This document shows positions 35,980-46,259 of a stretch of DNA of 64,000 nucleotides, piece after piece. The translations under genes and the position numbers were made by a program. Every line of letters starts with the position of its first letter. The first letter of the stretch is position 1. The stretch is taken from contig NZ_JRXE01000001.1 of the NCBI RefSeq assembly GCF_001267535.1, positions 64,568-128,567 on the forward strand, given 5' to 3'. The notes below the pieces were generated by a model, which was given only the letters and a program-made list of their open reading frames with translations, did not search any database and was not told the origin of the DNA. The stretch is from Winslowiella iniecta (lineage in GTDB: Bacteria; Pseudomonadota; Gammaproteobacteria; Enterobacterales; Enterobacteriaceae).

Positions 35980-36234
35980 ATGACGAATAGCAAAAATACC
36001 AAAAAAACCTCAGGGCGTATCGCCAGCGTTGCGGCGCAGACGCTGAAAAACCCGGATGCCACCGCGATGCAAAAAAGCCTCGCGGGCTCCGCGTTAGCCC
36101 AATCGCGTACTGATAAAGAGAGCGGTAAAGAGATGGAGGGTAAGGCGTCTTCCGCATTAACCGATCCGGAATCTGATGCGTTAACCCGCAGTCTGGCAGC
36201 AAGTGTATTATCGCAGTCGAATAAAATACGTTAA
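35980..36234 (+). CDS. Small two-repeat hydrophilic protein of unknown function
   Basis: The 84-residue, Ser/Ala/Lys-rich protein has no signal peptide or membrane segment. It contains two 29-residue repeats (residues 14-42 and 52-80) with 11 identical positions, each ending S-L-A-x-S-x-L-x-Q-S: KSLAGSALAQS and RSLAASVLSQS. The linker and N-terminus are rich in Lys and Ser. Composition suggests alpha-helical hairpins. I do not recognise a function. It has its own ribosome-binding site (AGGGA) and no operon partner. Confidence 0.72.
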   Translation: MTNSKNTKKTSGRIASVAAQTLKNPDATAMQKSLAGSALAQSRTDKESGKEMEGKASSALTDPESDALTRSLAASVLSQSNKIR

Positions 36235-36275
36235 GTTATCTGTCGGCGGGAACACTCCCGCCGATATCCAGCCGG

Positions 36276-37268
36276 TTACTCCTGAATCGAGGTCAGCAAT
36301 GCATTCTGCACGATACGTTGAGCCGCCAGCGGATTTTGCTCCGCCTGCGCGGCCTGTAGCGCAGTGATATCCAGTTTATCCAGCGCGCGGTAAATATGTT
36401 TAAGAAAACGAATCGATAAGTTGGCCGCTTCGACATTATCTTCACGGAACGGGAATTGATCCAGCTGCCAGACCCCGTCCCAGTTATTTATTTTCAGCAC
36501 ATAGAAGAACTCAAAGATCTCGGTCATATGCACCGTACCGACCACCAGATCGTCATCCCAGCCGCGCAGGTTATCGTTAACGTCCATCCCAAACAGACGG
36601 CCACGGTCAATAATCAGCTGAGCTGAATCCGCAGGTGATTCGCCGGCAAACAGCGCATGACCAAAATCGAGCAGCACGCCGACGTTATCCAGTCCAATAT
36701 CATCAATGCCCAGCAAGGTTCTGGCGGCAGAATCCCAGGTCATTTTGACGCGCGGTTCACGCGGTTTATATTCAATCGCAAATTTCACATCCGGATTGGC
36801 GCTGGCCAGATCGCGCATGCCATCTACCGCCAGTTTCCATAAATTTTTATGGTCAACCTGGAACGGATAGTCCCAGCCATCCTGACCCGGCCAGACTTTG
36901 ACATAATTGGCACCGATCTCACGCACCACCCCCGCCGCTTCGTTCATCAGTTCAAACGCCTGCGCACGTGTCGCCGGATCCGGGTTGGTAAAGGCTCCGC
37001 GTGAGAATTTGCGCAGATAAATTTCCGGCGTGATCCCTATCGCCTGTAATCCCGCCTCATGCAGTGCCTCTTTGACCTCACTCAGCCCCACGCCTGGGGT
37101 AAACGGATATGGCAGGTCGACATAGGATAAATCTTCTACCTGTTTCGCCAGCATTATCTGGTCGATAGTGCTGAGCGACGGGCCATAGCCATCAACCGCG
37201 TAGCGATCAACATAGTTAGCGAAATGCCATAAACCGGCACCGAACTTGGGATAGTTATAGGTACTCAT
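36276..37268 (-). CDS. Sugar phosphate isomerase/epimerase (xylose-isomerase-like TIM barrel)
   Basis: The 330-residue protein has AP-endonuclease-2/xylose-isomerase-like TIM-barrel features. The probable metal ligands are spread over strands: glutamate in [12 protein letters not shown], aspartate and histidine in [13 protein letters not shown], aspartate in [15 protein letters not shown], and a glutamate or histidine in [11 protein letters not shown]. It starts [20 protein letters not shown]. The substrate cannot be told; the gene stands alone without transporter or kinase neighbours. A CRP-type site (37433-37448) upstream hints at carbon-source control. In E. coli this spot near gsiD is held by other genes. 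Confidence 0.75.
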   Translation of the reverse strand: MSTYNYPKFGAGLWHFANYVDRYAVDGYGPSLSTIDQIMLAKQVEDLSYVDLPYPFTPGVGLSEVKEALHEAGLQAIGITPEIYLRKFSRGAFTNPDPATRAQAFELMNEAAGVVREIGANYVKVWPGQDGWDYPFQVDHKNLWKLAVDGMRDLASANPDVKFAIEYKPREPRVKMTWDSAARTLLGIDDIGLDNVGVLLDFGHALFAGESPADSAQLIIDRGRLFGMDVNDNLRGWDDDLVVGTVHMTEIFEFFYVLKINNWDGVWQLDQFPFREDNVEAANLSIRFLKHIYRALDKLDITALQAAQAEQNPLAAQRIVQNALLTSIQE

Positions 37269-37609
37269 CGTAAGATAGTCTCCGGATCAGCGTGTTATCA
37301 GATTTTGCCGTGGCAAGCCTGGGCGCACCAGACTGCACATCGGGCCAGCATTGAATATATATTCAGTAACGTTTATTTATTCATTGAGTGTTACTGATAT
37401 CTGCCGGGACATCCATCTCGCTGCGGTTGAAAAGTGACAGCTATCACAGGTTTTCGCCGCAGGACGATAAGCGGAAGAGGAATAGTTAAAAATGAAGGGA
37501 ACCTGTCGGGAAGCCGTTTTCGACTCCCGCCCTGAAGATATGCCAGGCGCTAAGCTTCGGCAGGGGCGGCGTGAATGCCGCCCCTGCATTCACACTCCTG
37601 AGTGATGCA
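37269..37609 (-). promoter_or_regulatory. Upstream region of the isomerase gene with CRP-type site and a gene-end repeat
   Basis: This 341-bp region has AGTGA-CAGCTA-TCACA at 37433-37448, a symmetric CRP-type half-site pair with one mismatch, about 165 bp before the isomerase start. At 37508-37586 is a 79-bp dispersed repeat copy whose last 26 bp are a perfect hairpin downstream of gsiD. No gene is supported. Confidence 0.5.
37508..37586 (-). repeat. 79-bp dispersed repeat, copy B, downstream of gsiD
   Basis: This shares CCGTTTTCGACTCC, a central AGGCGC-type block and the terminal GCCGCCCCTG with copy A at 46174-46252, in the same order, orientation and length. The end is a perfect 10-bp stem: CAGGGGCGGC / GCCGCCCCTG with a 6-nt loop (37561-37586). 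It lies 24 nt from the gsiD stop. Confidence 0.65.
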
Positions 37610-38515
37610 TCAGCTTTTTAATTTCGGGTCCAGCGCATCGCGTAAACCATCGCCTAACAAGTTAAACGCCAGCACGGTAAGGAATATCGCCAGGCTGGGA
37701 AAGATCGCCACATGCGGGGCAATCACCATATCAGCACGCGCTTCGTTAAGCATTGCGCCCCACTCCGGCGTGGGTGGCTGCGCGCCGAGGCCGAGAAACG
37801 ACAGGCTGGCGGCGGTGATAATCGATGTCCCGATACGCATGGTGAAATAGACCACAATCGAGGAAACCGTGCCCGGCAAAATATGGCGCATAATAATGGT
37901 GAAATCGGATGCGCCAATACTGCGTGCCGACTCGATAAATGTCTGATGTTTAAGCACCAGCGTATTACCGCGCACCAACCGGGCAAAGGCCGGAATACTG
38001 AAAATCGCCACCGCCACAATCACATTCGACATGCCGCTGCCCATAATCGCCACCACGGCAATCGCCAGCAAAATACCGGGGAAGGCAAAAAGCACATCGC
38101 AGATGCGCATAATCAGCCGATCCCACCAGCCTTCATAGTAACCAGCCAGCAGTCCGAGTGCGGTGCCAATTGCCGCACCGATTGCCACCGAAAAGAAACC
38201 GGCAATTAATGAAATCTGTGTCCCGACCAGCACCCGGCTAAAAATGTCACGCCCCAGCGAATCGACGCCGAGCCAGTGCATCATCGACGGCCCCTGGTTA
38301 AGCCGGTCATAATCAAAATAGTTTTCCGCATCGTAGGGGGCAATCCACGGTGCGATAAAGGCCACTATCAGCAGCAACAGGACAAACAACGCGGCGATCA
38401 TCGCCACATGCTGACGACGAAAACGTCGCCAGAACTCCCGCCACGGCGTGCGCACGCGATGTTCTTTTACGGTGGGCATTGCGCTCAGTGCCGCTTCACG
38501 TCGCCAGTTTTTCAT
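37610..38515 (-). CDS. gsiD: Glutathione ABC transporter permease GsiD
   Basis: The 301-residue inner-membrane protein (E. coli GsiD 303) has six helices, the DppC-type N-terminal cytosolic region ([20 protein letters not shown]) and the EAA loop ([20 protein letters not shown]). The end [20 protein letters not shown] is typical of peptide-transporter permeases. With GsiC it forms the channel for glutathione import. It is the last gene of iaaA-gsiABCD, followed by a strong hairpin. Confidence 0.95.
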   Translation of the reverse strand: MKNWRREAALSAMPTVKEHRVRTPWREFWRRFRRQHVAMIAALFVLLLLIVAFIAPWIAPYDAENYFDYDRLNQGPSMMHWLGVDSLGRDIFSRVLVGTQISLIAGFFSVAIGAAIGTALGLLAGYYEGWWDRLIMRICDVLFAFPGILLAIAVVAIMGSGMSNVIVAVAIFSIPAFARLVRGNTLVLKHQTFIESARSIGASDFTIIMRHILPGTVSSIVVYFTMRIGTSIITAASLSFLGLGAQPPTPEWGAMLNEARADMVIAPHVAIFPSLAIFLTVLAFNLLGDGLRDALDPKLKS

Positions 38516-38524
38516 TGCGGCTCC

Positions 38525-39445
38525 TTATTTGTAGCGAATAGCCGGGTTAATGGCGGCATACAGCATATCAACGATCAGATTGATCAAGATAAACTCCAGC
38601 GAGAACAGCAATACCTCGGCCTGAATCACCGGATAGTCGCGCATCTCAACAGAATCGACTAATAACCGCCCGAGCCCCGGCCAGTTAAATACCACTTCAA
38701 CTACAATCGAACCACCGAGCAGAAAACCGAACTGCAAACCCATCATGGTGACCACCGGGATCATCGCATTGCGCAGCCCGTGTTTTATCACCACCAGCGA
38801 TTCACGCACGCCTTTGGCGCGGGCGGTGCGCATATAATCTTCCTGCATCACCTCAACAAACGAGGCGCGGGTAAAGCGTGCCATCACGGCGGCCACCGCT
38901 GCCCCAAGGGTAATCGAGGGTAAAATATAGTGTTTCCAGCTGTCGGCACCGACGGTCGGCAGCCAGCCCAGCTCGACGGAAAAGACCTGCATCAGCAGCA
39001 TACCGAGGGCGAAAGCGGGAAAGGAAATACCGGAGACCGCCAGCGTCATGCCGAGACGGTCCGGCCAGCGGTTGCGCCAGACGGCAGACAGCACGCCAAT
39101 TGTCATGCCGAAAATCACCGCCCAGACCATACTGGAGAGCGTCAGCCAGAGCGTTGGCATAAACCGCGAGGCAATCTCTTCCGCAACCGGTCGTTTCGAC
39201 ACCATTGAGTGACCAAAATCGCCCTGCAACGCATTAAGGATAAATTGCCAGAACTGCTGGGGCAGCGGCTGGTCGAGTCCGAGCTGCTGGCGCACCATCG
39301 CCACCACGGAAGCATCCGCTTCCGGTCCGGCAATCAGCCGCGCCGGATCGCCCGGCAACATATGAACAAACAGGAATACCAGTACCGCCACAATCAGCAG
39401 CGTAGGAATCAGTCCCAGTAAGCGTTTAATAAAATAATTAAGCAT
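38525..39445 (-). CDS. gsiC: Glutathione ABC transporter permease GsiC
   Basis: The 306-residue membrane protein has the same length as E. coli GsiC. It is DppB-type: [20 protein letters not shown], then [16 protein letters not shown], six helices, and the EAA loop ([20 protein letters not shown]). It forms the import channel with GsiD. Nine bp separate it from gsiD. Confidence 0.95.
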   Translation of the reverse strand: MLNYFIKRLLGLIPTLLIVAVLVFLFVHMLPGDPARLIAGPEADASVVAMVRQQLGLDQPLPQQFWQFILNALQGDFGHSMVSKRPVAEEIASRFMPTLWLTLSSMVWAVIFGMTIGVLSAVWRNRWPDRLGMTLAVSGISFPAFALGMLLMQVFSVELGWLPTVGADSWKHYILPSITLGAAVAAVMARFTRASFVEVMQEDYMRTARAKGVRESLVVIKHGLRNAMIPVVTMMGLQFGFLLGGSIVVEVVFNWPGLGRLLVDSVEMRDYPVIQAEVLLFSLEFILINLIVDMLYAAINPAIRYK

Positions 39446-39498
39446 GCATCATCCTGCCCGTTGCCACGCCAGCCCTGACGGACTGGCGTTGACCGGCA

Positions 39499-41037
39499 CT
39501 ACTTCAGATCGGCTTCATCGAAGCTAAAGGAGGTATCCGGCATAACATAAAAGCCGGTCAGCGTTTTGGTGTTCGCCGAAACCAACTGCTCAACCACCAG
39601 CGGAGCCCATGGACGATCGTTCCAGATGCGATCCTGTGCATCTTTATACAGTTTGGCTTTTTCAGCACGATCGGTGGTTTTCAGCGCAGCAGCCAGATCG
39701 TTATCCACCTGCGGATTGCTGTAAAACGCGGTATTAAAGATGGTTGGCGGCCAGGACGTGGTGGCGAACAGCGGCGTCAGCGCCCAGTCAGCTTCACCGG
39801 TGGAAGCTGACCAGCCGGTGTAAAACATGCGTACTCCGCTCTCTTTCTGCCCTTTACTTTCCACTTCCGCCGCGCGCTGACCGGCATCCATCGCCGTCAC
39901 TTTGACCTTAATCCCGACCTGAGCCAGCTGCTGTTGGGTAAATTGCAGCACTTTCTGCGCAGTGCTGTGATTATGCGATGACCACAGCGTGGTGCTGAAA
40001 CCGTTCGGGAAACCGGCCTCTTTTAACAGTTCACGCGCTTTGGCCGGGTCATAGGCTATCGCCGGATAAGTCTGGGCGAAGTCGATAGACGGCGGCACGA
40101 TACCGGTAGCTGGCGTCGCGAAGCCACTGAACGCCACTTTCGCCAGCGCCTGGCGGTTAATGGCGTAGTTAATCGCTTCGCGCACCTTCGGGTTGTCGAA
40201 CGGCTTCTGCGTCACATTAAAACTGATATAGCGCTGCATGATCGAAGGTGACGTCACCAGATCCAGCTTACTGTTGCCTTTCAGCACGTTCGCCTGCTCA
40301 AACGGAATCGGGAAAGCAAAGTTGGCTTCACCGGTTTGCAGCATCGCCGCGCGGGTGTTGTTATCCACTATCGGACGCCAGGTAATGCTGTCGAGTTTTG
40401 GATAACCTTTCTTCCAGTAGCCATCCCACTTTTTCACCTTCACAAAGTCGGTCTGGTTCCAGGTCACAAACTCATACGGACCGGTTCCCACCGGATGGAA
40501 GCCGATCTCTTTGCCATATTTTTTCAGGGCGGTCGGTGAAATCATGGCCGCAGCCGGATGCGCCAGGATATTGATAAAGGCCGAGAATGGTTGTTTTAAG
40601 GTTATTTTAACCGTAGTCGCATCGACCGCTTCAGTCGTGGCAATGGTTTTAAACAGGTTATAGCGTTTCAGCTGGCTGTCGGGATTACTGGCGCGATCGA
40701 GATTGACCTTTACCGCTTCGGCATTGAAGTCGGTACCATCCTGGAATTTAATCCCTGGACGCAGTTTGATGGTGTAGATCAATCCATCCGGGCTGGCCTG
40801 ATAGCTTTCGGCCAGCACGTTGGTCAGCTTCATCTCTTTATCAAAACCAAACAGCCCCTGATAAAAAGATTTCGCCACCGCCTGCGACAGCGTGTCGTTA
40901 GCATCGTAAGGATCGAGGGTGGTGAAATTGGAGGCGACGGCGATCACCGCATCCTTTGCCGCCCAGGCCGGGACCGCAGCGAAACTGCCGATCAATCCCG
41001 CAGTCACCAGCCATTTACGCGTGTGTGAAATCGTCAT
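39499..41037 (-). CDS. gsiB: Periplasmic glutathione-binding protein GsiB
   Basis: 512 residues from [20 protein letters not shown], identical in length to E. coli GsiB. The long in-frame extension (to 41241) overlaps gsiA and is not real. The signal peptide is cleaved after AWA, with mature start [20 protein letters not shown]. It is an SBP family 5 (oligopeptide-type) fold, with typical [17 protein letters not shown] and [12 protein letters not shown] blocks. It binds reduced and oxidised glutathione in the periplasm. It is separated from gsiA by 49 bp with AGGAGA before the ATG. Confidence 0.96.
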   Translation of the reverse strand: MTISHTRKWLVTAGLIGSFAAVPAWAAKDAVIAVASNFTTLDPYDANDTLSQAVAKSFYQGLFGFDKEMKLTNVLAESYQASPDGLIYTIKLRPGIKFQDGTDFNAEAVKVNLDRASNPDSQLKRYNLFKTIATTEAVDATTVKITLKQPFSAFINILAHPAAAMISPTALKKYGKEIGFHPVGTGPYEFVTWNQTDFVKVKKWDGYWKKGYPKLDSITWRPIVDNNTRAAMLQTGEANFAFPIPFEQANVLKGNSKLDLVTSPSIMQRYISFNVTQKPFDNPKVREAINYAINRQALAKVAFSGFATPATGIVPPSIDFAQTYPAIAYDPAKARELLKEAGFPNGFSTTLWSSHNHSTAQKVLQFTQQQLAQVGIKVKVTAMDAGQRAAEVESKGQKESGVRMFYTGWSASTGEADWALTPLFATTSWPPTIFNTAFYSNPQVDNDLAAALKTTDRAEKAKLYKDAQDRIWNDRPWAPLVVEQLVSANTKTLTGFYVMPDTSFSFDEADLK

Positions 41038-41086
41038 GTTACAAAGTTCTCCTGTAGTCCCTTGAGTTATATGAAACAAAACACCA

Positions 41087-42949
41087 TCAGGCACCGCTGA
41101 TCGCATGGCGCGCGACGTAATGCCCTGCGCCAACTTCCACCAGGGGTGCCACTTCGGGTTCATCACCCAGCGCGCGAATCGGACTGGGAATTTCATCGAC
41201 CAGTAAAGCGCGTTCACGGCGTCGATGGCCGGGGTCGGCAACCGGCACCGCTGACATCAGCTTACGGGTATACGGATGCTGCGGGCGCTCGAAAACCGCC
41301 TGTCGCGGGCCAATCTCAACAATCTGACCGAGATACATCACCGCCACGCGATGGCTGATGCGCTCCACCACCGCCATATCATGAGAAATAAACAGAAACG
41401 CAATGCCGAACTCACGCTGCAAATCGAGCATCAGATTGATAATCTGCGCCTGGATCGACACGTCGAGTGCGGATACCGACTCATCGGCAATCACCACTTT
41501 CGGATTCAGCGCCAGCGCACGCGCAATACAGATACGCTGCCGCTGCCCGCCGGAAAATTCGTGTGGATAGCGCTGCGCATGCTCCGGCAGTAATCCCACC
41601 TTCTCCAGCAGCCAGGCGACGCGCGCTTCCGCCTCGCGTCCCTTCATCACGCCATGCACCAGCAGCGGCTCCATGATCGAGAAACCGACCGTCAGGCGCG
41701 GATCGAGCGAGGCATAGGGATCCTGAAAGATAAACTGAATATCGCGGCGCAAAGGCGACAGCTCGCTGGTTTTCAGCCGGTCGATGCGCTGACCGTTAAA
41801 GGTGATACTGCCGCCCTGGCTCTCCACCAGCCGCAGCAATGAGCGCCCGGTGGTTGATTTGCCGCAGCCCGATTCGCCGACTAACGCCAGCGTTTCGCCC
41901 GGTTTCAGATCAAAACTGACCTTTTCAACCGCATGTACCCGGCGCGTTACGCGATTAAAAATACCGCTGCGAATATCAAAACGCGTCACCAAATCGCGCA
42001 CCTGCAATATCGGTTCGACTCCGGCCGGTACCGTATCCTGGGCATCCAGTGATAGCGGCTGTTCTGCACTGACCAGAGGAAATTTAGCCGGAAACGGCTG
42101 GCCAGCCATTGAGCCAAGTTTCGGCACCGCCGCCAGCAGCGCCCGGGTATAGGGCTGCTGTGGCTGACGAAAAATCTGCTCAACCGGCGCGGTTTCCACC
42201 ACTTCACCGCGATACATCACCTGTACCCGGTCAGCCATCTCAGCAACCACGCCCATATCGTGGGTGATAAAGATCACCGCCATTTCCATCTCTTTTTGCA
42301 GCACCCGAATCAGCTGCAAAATTTGCGCCTGAATAGTGACATCCAGCGCGGTAGTTGGCTCATCGGCAATTAACAGAGCCGGTTTACAGGATAACGCCAT
42401 GGCGATCATCACCCGCTGGCGCATACCGCCGGAAAGCTGATGCGGATAGCGGGTCAGCACGTTTTTCGCTTCCGGAATGCGCACTAAATCCAGCATCCGC
42501 TGCGCTTCCGCCAGCGCCTGGCGATGATTCAGCCCCTGATGCAAGCGAATCGACTCAGCGATCTGTTCACCGACGGTAAACACCGGATTCAGTGAGGTCA
42601 TCGGCTCCTGGAAAATCATCGCCATATCGGCACCGCGAATGGCGCGCATCTGCGACTGGCGTGCCGTAGCCAGATCCAGCACCGCGCCATTGCGGCGGCG
42701 CAGCCAGATTTCGCCGCTGTCCATCTTGCCGCCGCCCTGCTCAATCAGGCGCATCAGCGCCAGTGAGGTGACCGACTTGCCGGAACCGGATTCGCCGACA
42801 ATCGCCAGCGTTTCACCGCGCCTGACCTCCAGCGACAGCTGGCGCACCGCCTGCGTGGTCACGCCTTCCTGAGTGAAGCTGACACTAAGATTGCGTACCG
42901 CCAGCACCTGTTCGGCTGACAGCGGCACGTCTGCTGAGGATCCGGTCAT
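41087..42949 (-). CDS. gsiA: Glutathione ABC transporter ATPase GsiA (double ATPase)
   Basis: The 620-residue protein (E. coli GsiA 623) contains two complete ABC domains. The first has Walker [10 protein letters not shown], signature [15 protein letters not shown] and Walker [13 protein letters not shown]. The second has Walker [10 protein letters not shown], signature [15 protein letters not shown] and Walker [13 protein letters not shown]. It is one polypeptide equivalent to the DppD-DppF pair and drives GsiCD. It is located 9 bp after iaaA on the same strand. Confidence 0.96.
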   Translation of the reverse strand: MTGSSADVPLSAEQVLAVRNLSVSFTQEGVTTQAVRQLSLEVRRGETLAIVGESGSGKSVTSLALMRLIEQGGGKMDSGEIWLRRRNGAVLDLATARQSQMRAIRGADMAMIFQEPMTSLNPVFTVGEQIAESIRLHQGLNHRQALAEAQRMLDLVRIPEAKNVLTRYPHQLSGGMRQRVMIAMALSCKPALLIADEPTTALDVTIQAQILQLIRVLQKEMEMAVIFITHDMGVVAEMADRVQVMYRGEVVETAPVEQIFRQPQQPYTRALLAAVPKLGSMAGQPFPAKFPLVSAEQPLSLDAQDTVPAGVEPILQVRDLVTRFDIRSGIFNRVTRRVHAVEKVSFDLKPGETLALVGESGCGKSTTGRSLLRLVESQGGSITFNGQRIDRLKTSELSPLRRDIQFIFQDPYASLDPRLTVGFSIMEPLLVHGVMKGREAEARVAWLLEKVGLLPEHAQRYPHEFSGGQRQRICIARALALNPKVVIADESVSALDVSIQAQIINLMLDLQREFGIAFLFISHDMAVVERISHRVAVMYLGQIVEIGPRQAVFERPQHPYTRKLMSAVPVADPGHRRRERALLVDEIPSPIRALGDEPEVAPLVEVGAGHYVARHAISGA

Positions 42950-42958
42950 GCTTGCTCC

Positions 42959-43927
42959 TTACTCTTCGCGATAGATTCCCACCACCGCACCATCGCCAAC
43001 ATAACCGTAGCCGCGATACATCCCTTCGCTGTTAAACGGCAGCGCGATATTGCCATCGCGATCGACCGCCACCACGCCGCCGCTGCCGCCAAGCAATGGA
43101 ATTTTTTCCATCACCACGCGTTCGCTGGCCTGCTTTAGTGACAGACCGCGATATTCCACCAGCGCAGCAATATCATAGGCCGCCAGGGTGCGCATAAACA
43201 CTTCACCGGTACCGGTGCAGGAGACGGCCACATTGGCGTTATTGGCGTAACAACCGGCACCGACAATCGGTGAATCACCGACCCGTCCGGCCTGCTTATT
43301 GGTCATTCCGCCGGTCGAGGTGGCGGCCGCCAGATTGCCTTGCAGATCGCAGGCCACCGCGCCTACTGTACCGAGTTTACGATCGTTATCCAGCGGATGA
43401 CCGTCGGCCGTTTGCGCCGCGCCATCATGATCAAGCAGCATCTGCTGGCTGGCTAACGCGCGCTGCAACTGCTGCCAGCGTTCCGGCGTCGAGAAGTAAT
43501 CCGCCGCCACGGTTTCCAGCCCGTGCTGCGCCGCAAAGCTCTCGGCACCAGCGCCGATAAACAGCGCATGCGGGCTGTGTTCCAGCACCGCTCGCGCCGC
43601 CAGTACCGGATGACGAAGATGCGAAACGCCTGCCACCGCGCCCACTTCCAGCGAGCGGCCATCCATTACGCAGGCATCCAGTTCATGAGTACCCTGATGG
43701 GTAAAAACCGCGCCTTTACCGGCGTTAAACAGCGGGCACTCTTCCAGTAAACGTACCGCTTCAGTGACCGCATCCAGCGCGCTGCCGCCCGCTGCCAGTA
43801 TCGCCTGACCACTGGCGACCACATCAGAAAGTGCCTGAATATACTGTTGCTCTTTCTCTGCGCTCATTGCCGCACGCGCAATGGCTCCCGCGCCGCCATG
43901 AATGGCGATCACTGCTCTGCTCATCAT
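42959..43927 (-). CDS. iaaA: Isoaspartyl peptidase / L-asparaginase IaaA
   Basis: The 322-residue protein (E. coli IaaA 321) belongs to the Ntn-hydrolase family. It starts (M)MSRAVIAIHGGAGAIARAAM, and the autoproteolytic nucleophile is Thr187 in NDRKLGTVGAVACD. The beta-subunit continues with STGGMTNKQAGRVGDSPIVG. It hydrolyses beta-aspartyl dipeptides and asparagine. It heads the iaaA-gsiABCD operon, linking peptide hydrolysis to glutathione import. The start may be either of two adjacent ATGs. It is divergent from moeA with a 253-bp gap. Confidence 0.95.
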   Translation of the reverse strand: MMSRAVIAIHGGAGAIARAAMSAEKEQQYIQALSDVVASGQAILAAGGSALDAVTEAVRLLEECPLFNAGKGAVFTHQGTHELDACVMDGRSLEVGAVAGVSHLRHPVLAARAVLEHSPHALFIGAGAESFAAQHGLETVAADYFSTPERWQQLQRALASQQMLLDHDGAAQTADGHPLDNDRKLGTVGAVACDLQGNLAAATSTGGMTNKQAGRVGDSPIVGAGCYANNANVAVSCTGTGEVFMRTLAAYDIAALVEYRGLSLKQASERVVMEKIPLLGGSGGVVAVDRDGNIALPFNSEGMYRGYGYVGDGAVVGIYREE

Positions 43928-44180
43928 TCACTTACCCTGTGTGTTAAATCAGCATGAAAAACACTGAGTTAGCTGAGGTTTATCAAAATTTCAGCGATTT
44001 TTGACTATAGGTAGCCTGTAAAGCGATGTAAAGCGGAATGTTTCATTCCCGGTAATAACAAAACGTTGTATCTAATAACCTGAACCGCTTTACCGCAGGT
44101 GCTGCCCGGCAACAGCGGGGATGATCCGGCCGGGGTTTCGCGCCATAATAGACAGCATCTGATGTATTGCTGGAGAGACC

Positions 44181-45416
44181 ATGGAACTGTTTACTGCGGG
44201 GTTAATCTCCCTTGAAGAAGCGCGCGAGAAAATGCTGGCGCAAATTTCCCCGCTGAGCGATGTCGAGACCCTCGCCCTCGCCGCTGCCGCCGGACGCATT
44301 ACCGCTGAGGCAGTGATCTCGCCCATTGATGTGCCGCCTTTTGCCAATTCAGCCATGGATGGTTATGCGCTGCGCCAGGCCGACTTAAACGCCGACAAAC
44401 CGTTGCCGGTGGCAGGCAAAGCCTTTGCCGGTGCGCCTTATCAGGGCGATTGGCCAGCTGGCAGCTGTATCCGCATTATGACCGGCGCACCAATTCCGCC
44501 GGGTGCCGATGCCGTGGTGATGCAGGAACAGACCGAAAGCAGTGATGAAGGCGTGCGCTTCCTCGCGGCGGTGCAACCGGGTCAAAATATTCGTCTGGCG
44601 GGTGAAGATATTCAGCAAGGTGCCAGCGTGCTCACTGCCGGAGTGAAGCTCGGCGCAGCCGAACTGCCGCTGCTGGCCTCGCTCGGTATCAGTCAGGTTA
44701 ACGTATTGCGCAAGCTGCGAGTGGCGGTTTTTTCCACCGGCGACGAGTTACAGCCGGTCGGCACGCCGCTGGCCGCCGGACAAATCTATGATACTAACCG
44801 CTTTGCCGTGCATCTGATGCTGGATGCGCTGGGCTGCGAGGTGCTTGACCTTGGTATCATTAAAGATGACCCGACAGCACTGCGCGCAGCCTTTGACCAG
44901 GCCGATACGCAAGCCGACGTGGTAATCAGCAGCGGCGGGGTTTCCGTCGGTGAAGCCGATTACACTAAGCAGATGCTGGATGAACTGGGTGAAATCGGCT
45001 TCTGGAAGCTGGCGATGAAACCGGGCAAACCTTTTGCTTTTGGCAAGCTAAACAACAGCTGGTTCTGTGGCTTGCCAGGCAATCCGGTGTCCGCTGCGGT
45101 GACTTTCTATCAACTGGTACAACCGCTGTTAGCGCGCCTTACTGGTCAGCAGAGTGACTGCCTGCCGGCAAAAATGCGCGCGCGCGCCACCGAACGCCTG
45201 AAAAAATCACCGGGTCGTCTCGATTTTCAGCGCGGAATATTCTGTCGCAACAGTGAAGGCGAGCTTGAAGTGCGCAGTACCGGTCATCAGGGTTCGCACG
45301 TATTCAGCTCTTTCAGCCAGGCGAACTGCTTTATCGTTCTTGAGCGCGAACGCAACACGGTGCAAGCGGGCGAGTGGGTAGAGATCGAACCGTTTAACGC
45401 GCTGTTGGGAGGCTGA
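44181..45416 (+). CDS. moeA: Molybdopterin molybdotransferase MoeA
   Basis: The 411-residue protein (E. coli MoeA 411) starts [20 protein letters not shown]. It shows [27 protein letters not shown], the MPT-binding [14 protein letters not shown] block, and [15 protein letters not shown]. It inserts molybdate into adenylylated molybdopterin to form active molybdenum cofactor. moeB starts one base after its stop, so they form the moeAB operon as in E. coli. GGAGAG precedes the ATG. Confidence 0.97.
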   Translation: MELFTAGLISLEEAREKMLAQISPLSDVETLALAAAAGRITAEAVISPIDVPPFANSAMDGYALRQADLNADKPLPVAGKAFAGAPYQGDWPAGSCIRIMTGAPIPPGADAVVMQEQTESSDEGVRFLAAVQPGQNIRLAGEDIQQGASVLTAGVKLGAAELPLLASLGISQVNVLRKLRVAVFSTGDELQPVGTPLAAGQIYDTNRFAVHLMLDALGCEVLDLGIIKDDPTALRAAFDQADTQADVVISSGGVSVGEADYTKQMLDELGEIGFWKLAMKPGKPFAFGKLNNSWFCGLPGNPVSAAVTFYQLVQPLLARLTGQQSDCLPAKMRARATERLKKSPGRLDFQRGIFCRNSEGELEVRSTGHQGSHVFSSFSQANCFIVLERERNTVQAGEWVEIEPFNALLGG

Positions 45417-45417
45417 G

Positions 45418-46173
45418 ATGCTATCGCCACTGACCGATGACGAAACGCTGCGCTATAACCGGCAGATCGTGCTGCGCGGGTTTGATTTTGAGGGTCAGGA
45501 GACATTAAAAGCCGCCAGTGTGCTGATTGTCGGACTCGGCGGACTGGGCTGCGCCGCCAGTCAGTATCTGGCCTCGGCGGGCGTTGGTTCACTGACGCTA
45601 CTGGATTTCGACAGCGTGTCGCGCTCCAATTTGCAGCGGCAGATTTTGCATACCGATGCGCAGGTGGGCATGGCAAAAGTGGAATCCGCGCGCCAGCGGC
45701 TGGCCGCCATCAATCCGCTGATCACCCTCAACGCGATTAATGCACAACTGGATGATATCGCGCTGAAAAAACAGCTTAACAGCTGCGATCTGGTGCTGGA
45801 CTGTAGCGATAATCTGGCCACGCGCGAGCAGCTGAACCGGCTCTGTTTTGCGGCGAAGACCCCGCTGGTATCGGGTGCCGCCATCCGCATGGAAGGACAG
45901 ATTAGCGTTTTCAGCTGGCAGGAAAATGAGCCTTGTTACCGCTGCATCAGCCGTCTGTTTGGTTCCAGCGCCCTCACCTGCGTGGAAGCGGGCGTGATGG
46001 CACCTCTGGTCGGTGTGATTGGTGCCTTGCAGGCGATGGAAGCGATTCGTCTGTTAGCCGGTTACGGTAACAGCGTGGCGGGTAAACTGCTGATGTACGA
46101 TGCCATGACACTGCAATTCCGCGAGATGAAGCTGGCGAAAGATCCTGCCTGCGAGGTATGTGGGGACTTGTAG
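45418..46173 (+). CDS. moeB: Molybdopterin-synthase adenylyltransferase MoeB
   Basis: The 251-residue E1-like enzyme (E. coli 249) has ATP-binding GLGGLGCAASQYLASAGVG, then SNLQRQ with the adenylation-site Arg/Gln, and DCSDNLATR. Structural zinc cysteines are in CYRC and CEVC. It adenylates the C-terminal Gly of MoaD so that it can be sulfurated. It is the second gene of moeAB and converges on ybiT through a dispersed repeat. Confidence 0.97.
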   Translation: MLSPLTDDETLRYNRQIVLRGFDFEGQETLKAASVLIVGLGGLGCAASQYLASAGVGSLTLLDFDSVSRSNLQRQILHTDAQVGMAKVESARQRLAAINPLITLNAINAQLDDIALKKQLNSCDLVLDCSDNLATREQLNRLCFAAKTPLVSGAAIRMEGQISVFSWQENEPCYRCISRLFGSSALTCVEAGVMAPLVGVIGALQAMEAIRLLAGYGNSVAGKLLMYDAMTLQFREMKLAKDPACEVCGDL

Positions 46174-46252
46174 GGGAACCGTTTTCGACTCCGGCGCTGA
46201 GGGTATGCAGGGCGCAAACCCTCAGCATGGACGGCGAGAACGCCGCCCCTGG
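46174..46252 (-). repeat. 79-bp dispersed repeat, copy A, between moeB and ybiT
   Basis: It begins directly after the moeB TAG and ends 8 nt before the ybiT stop. It matches copy B (37508-37586) in length, orientation, order of conserved blocks and terminal hairpin (CGGCG-AGAA-CGCCG at 46232-46245). Confidence 0.65.
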
Positions 46253-46259
46253 AGGATAA

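Noticed and set aside
41038-41241. N-terminal extension of gsiB
   Set aside because: It overlaps gsiA's coding sequence; the signal peptide starts at 41037 and the resulting 512 aa equals E. coli GsiB.
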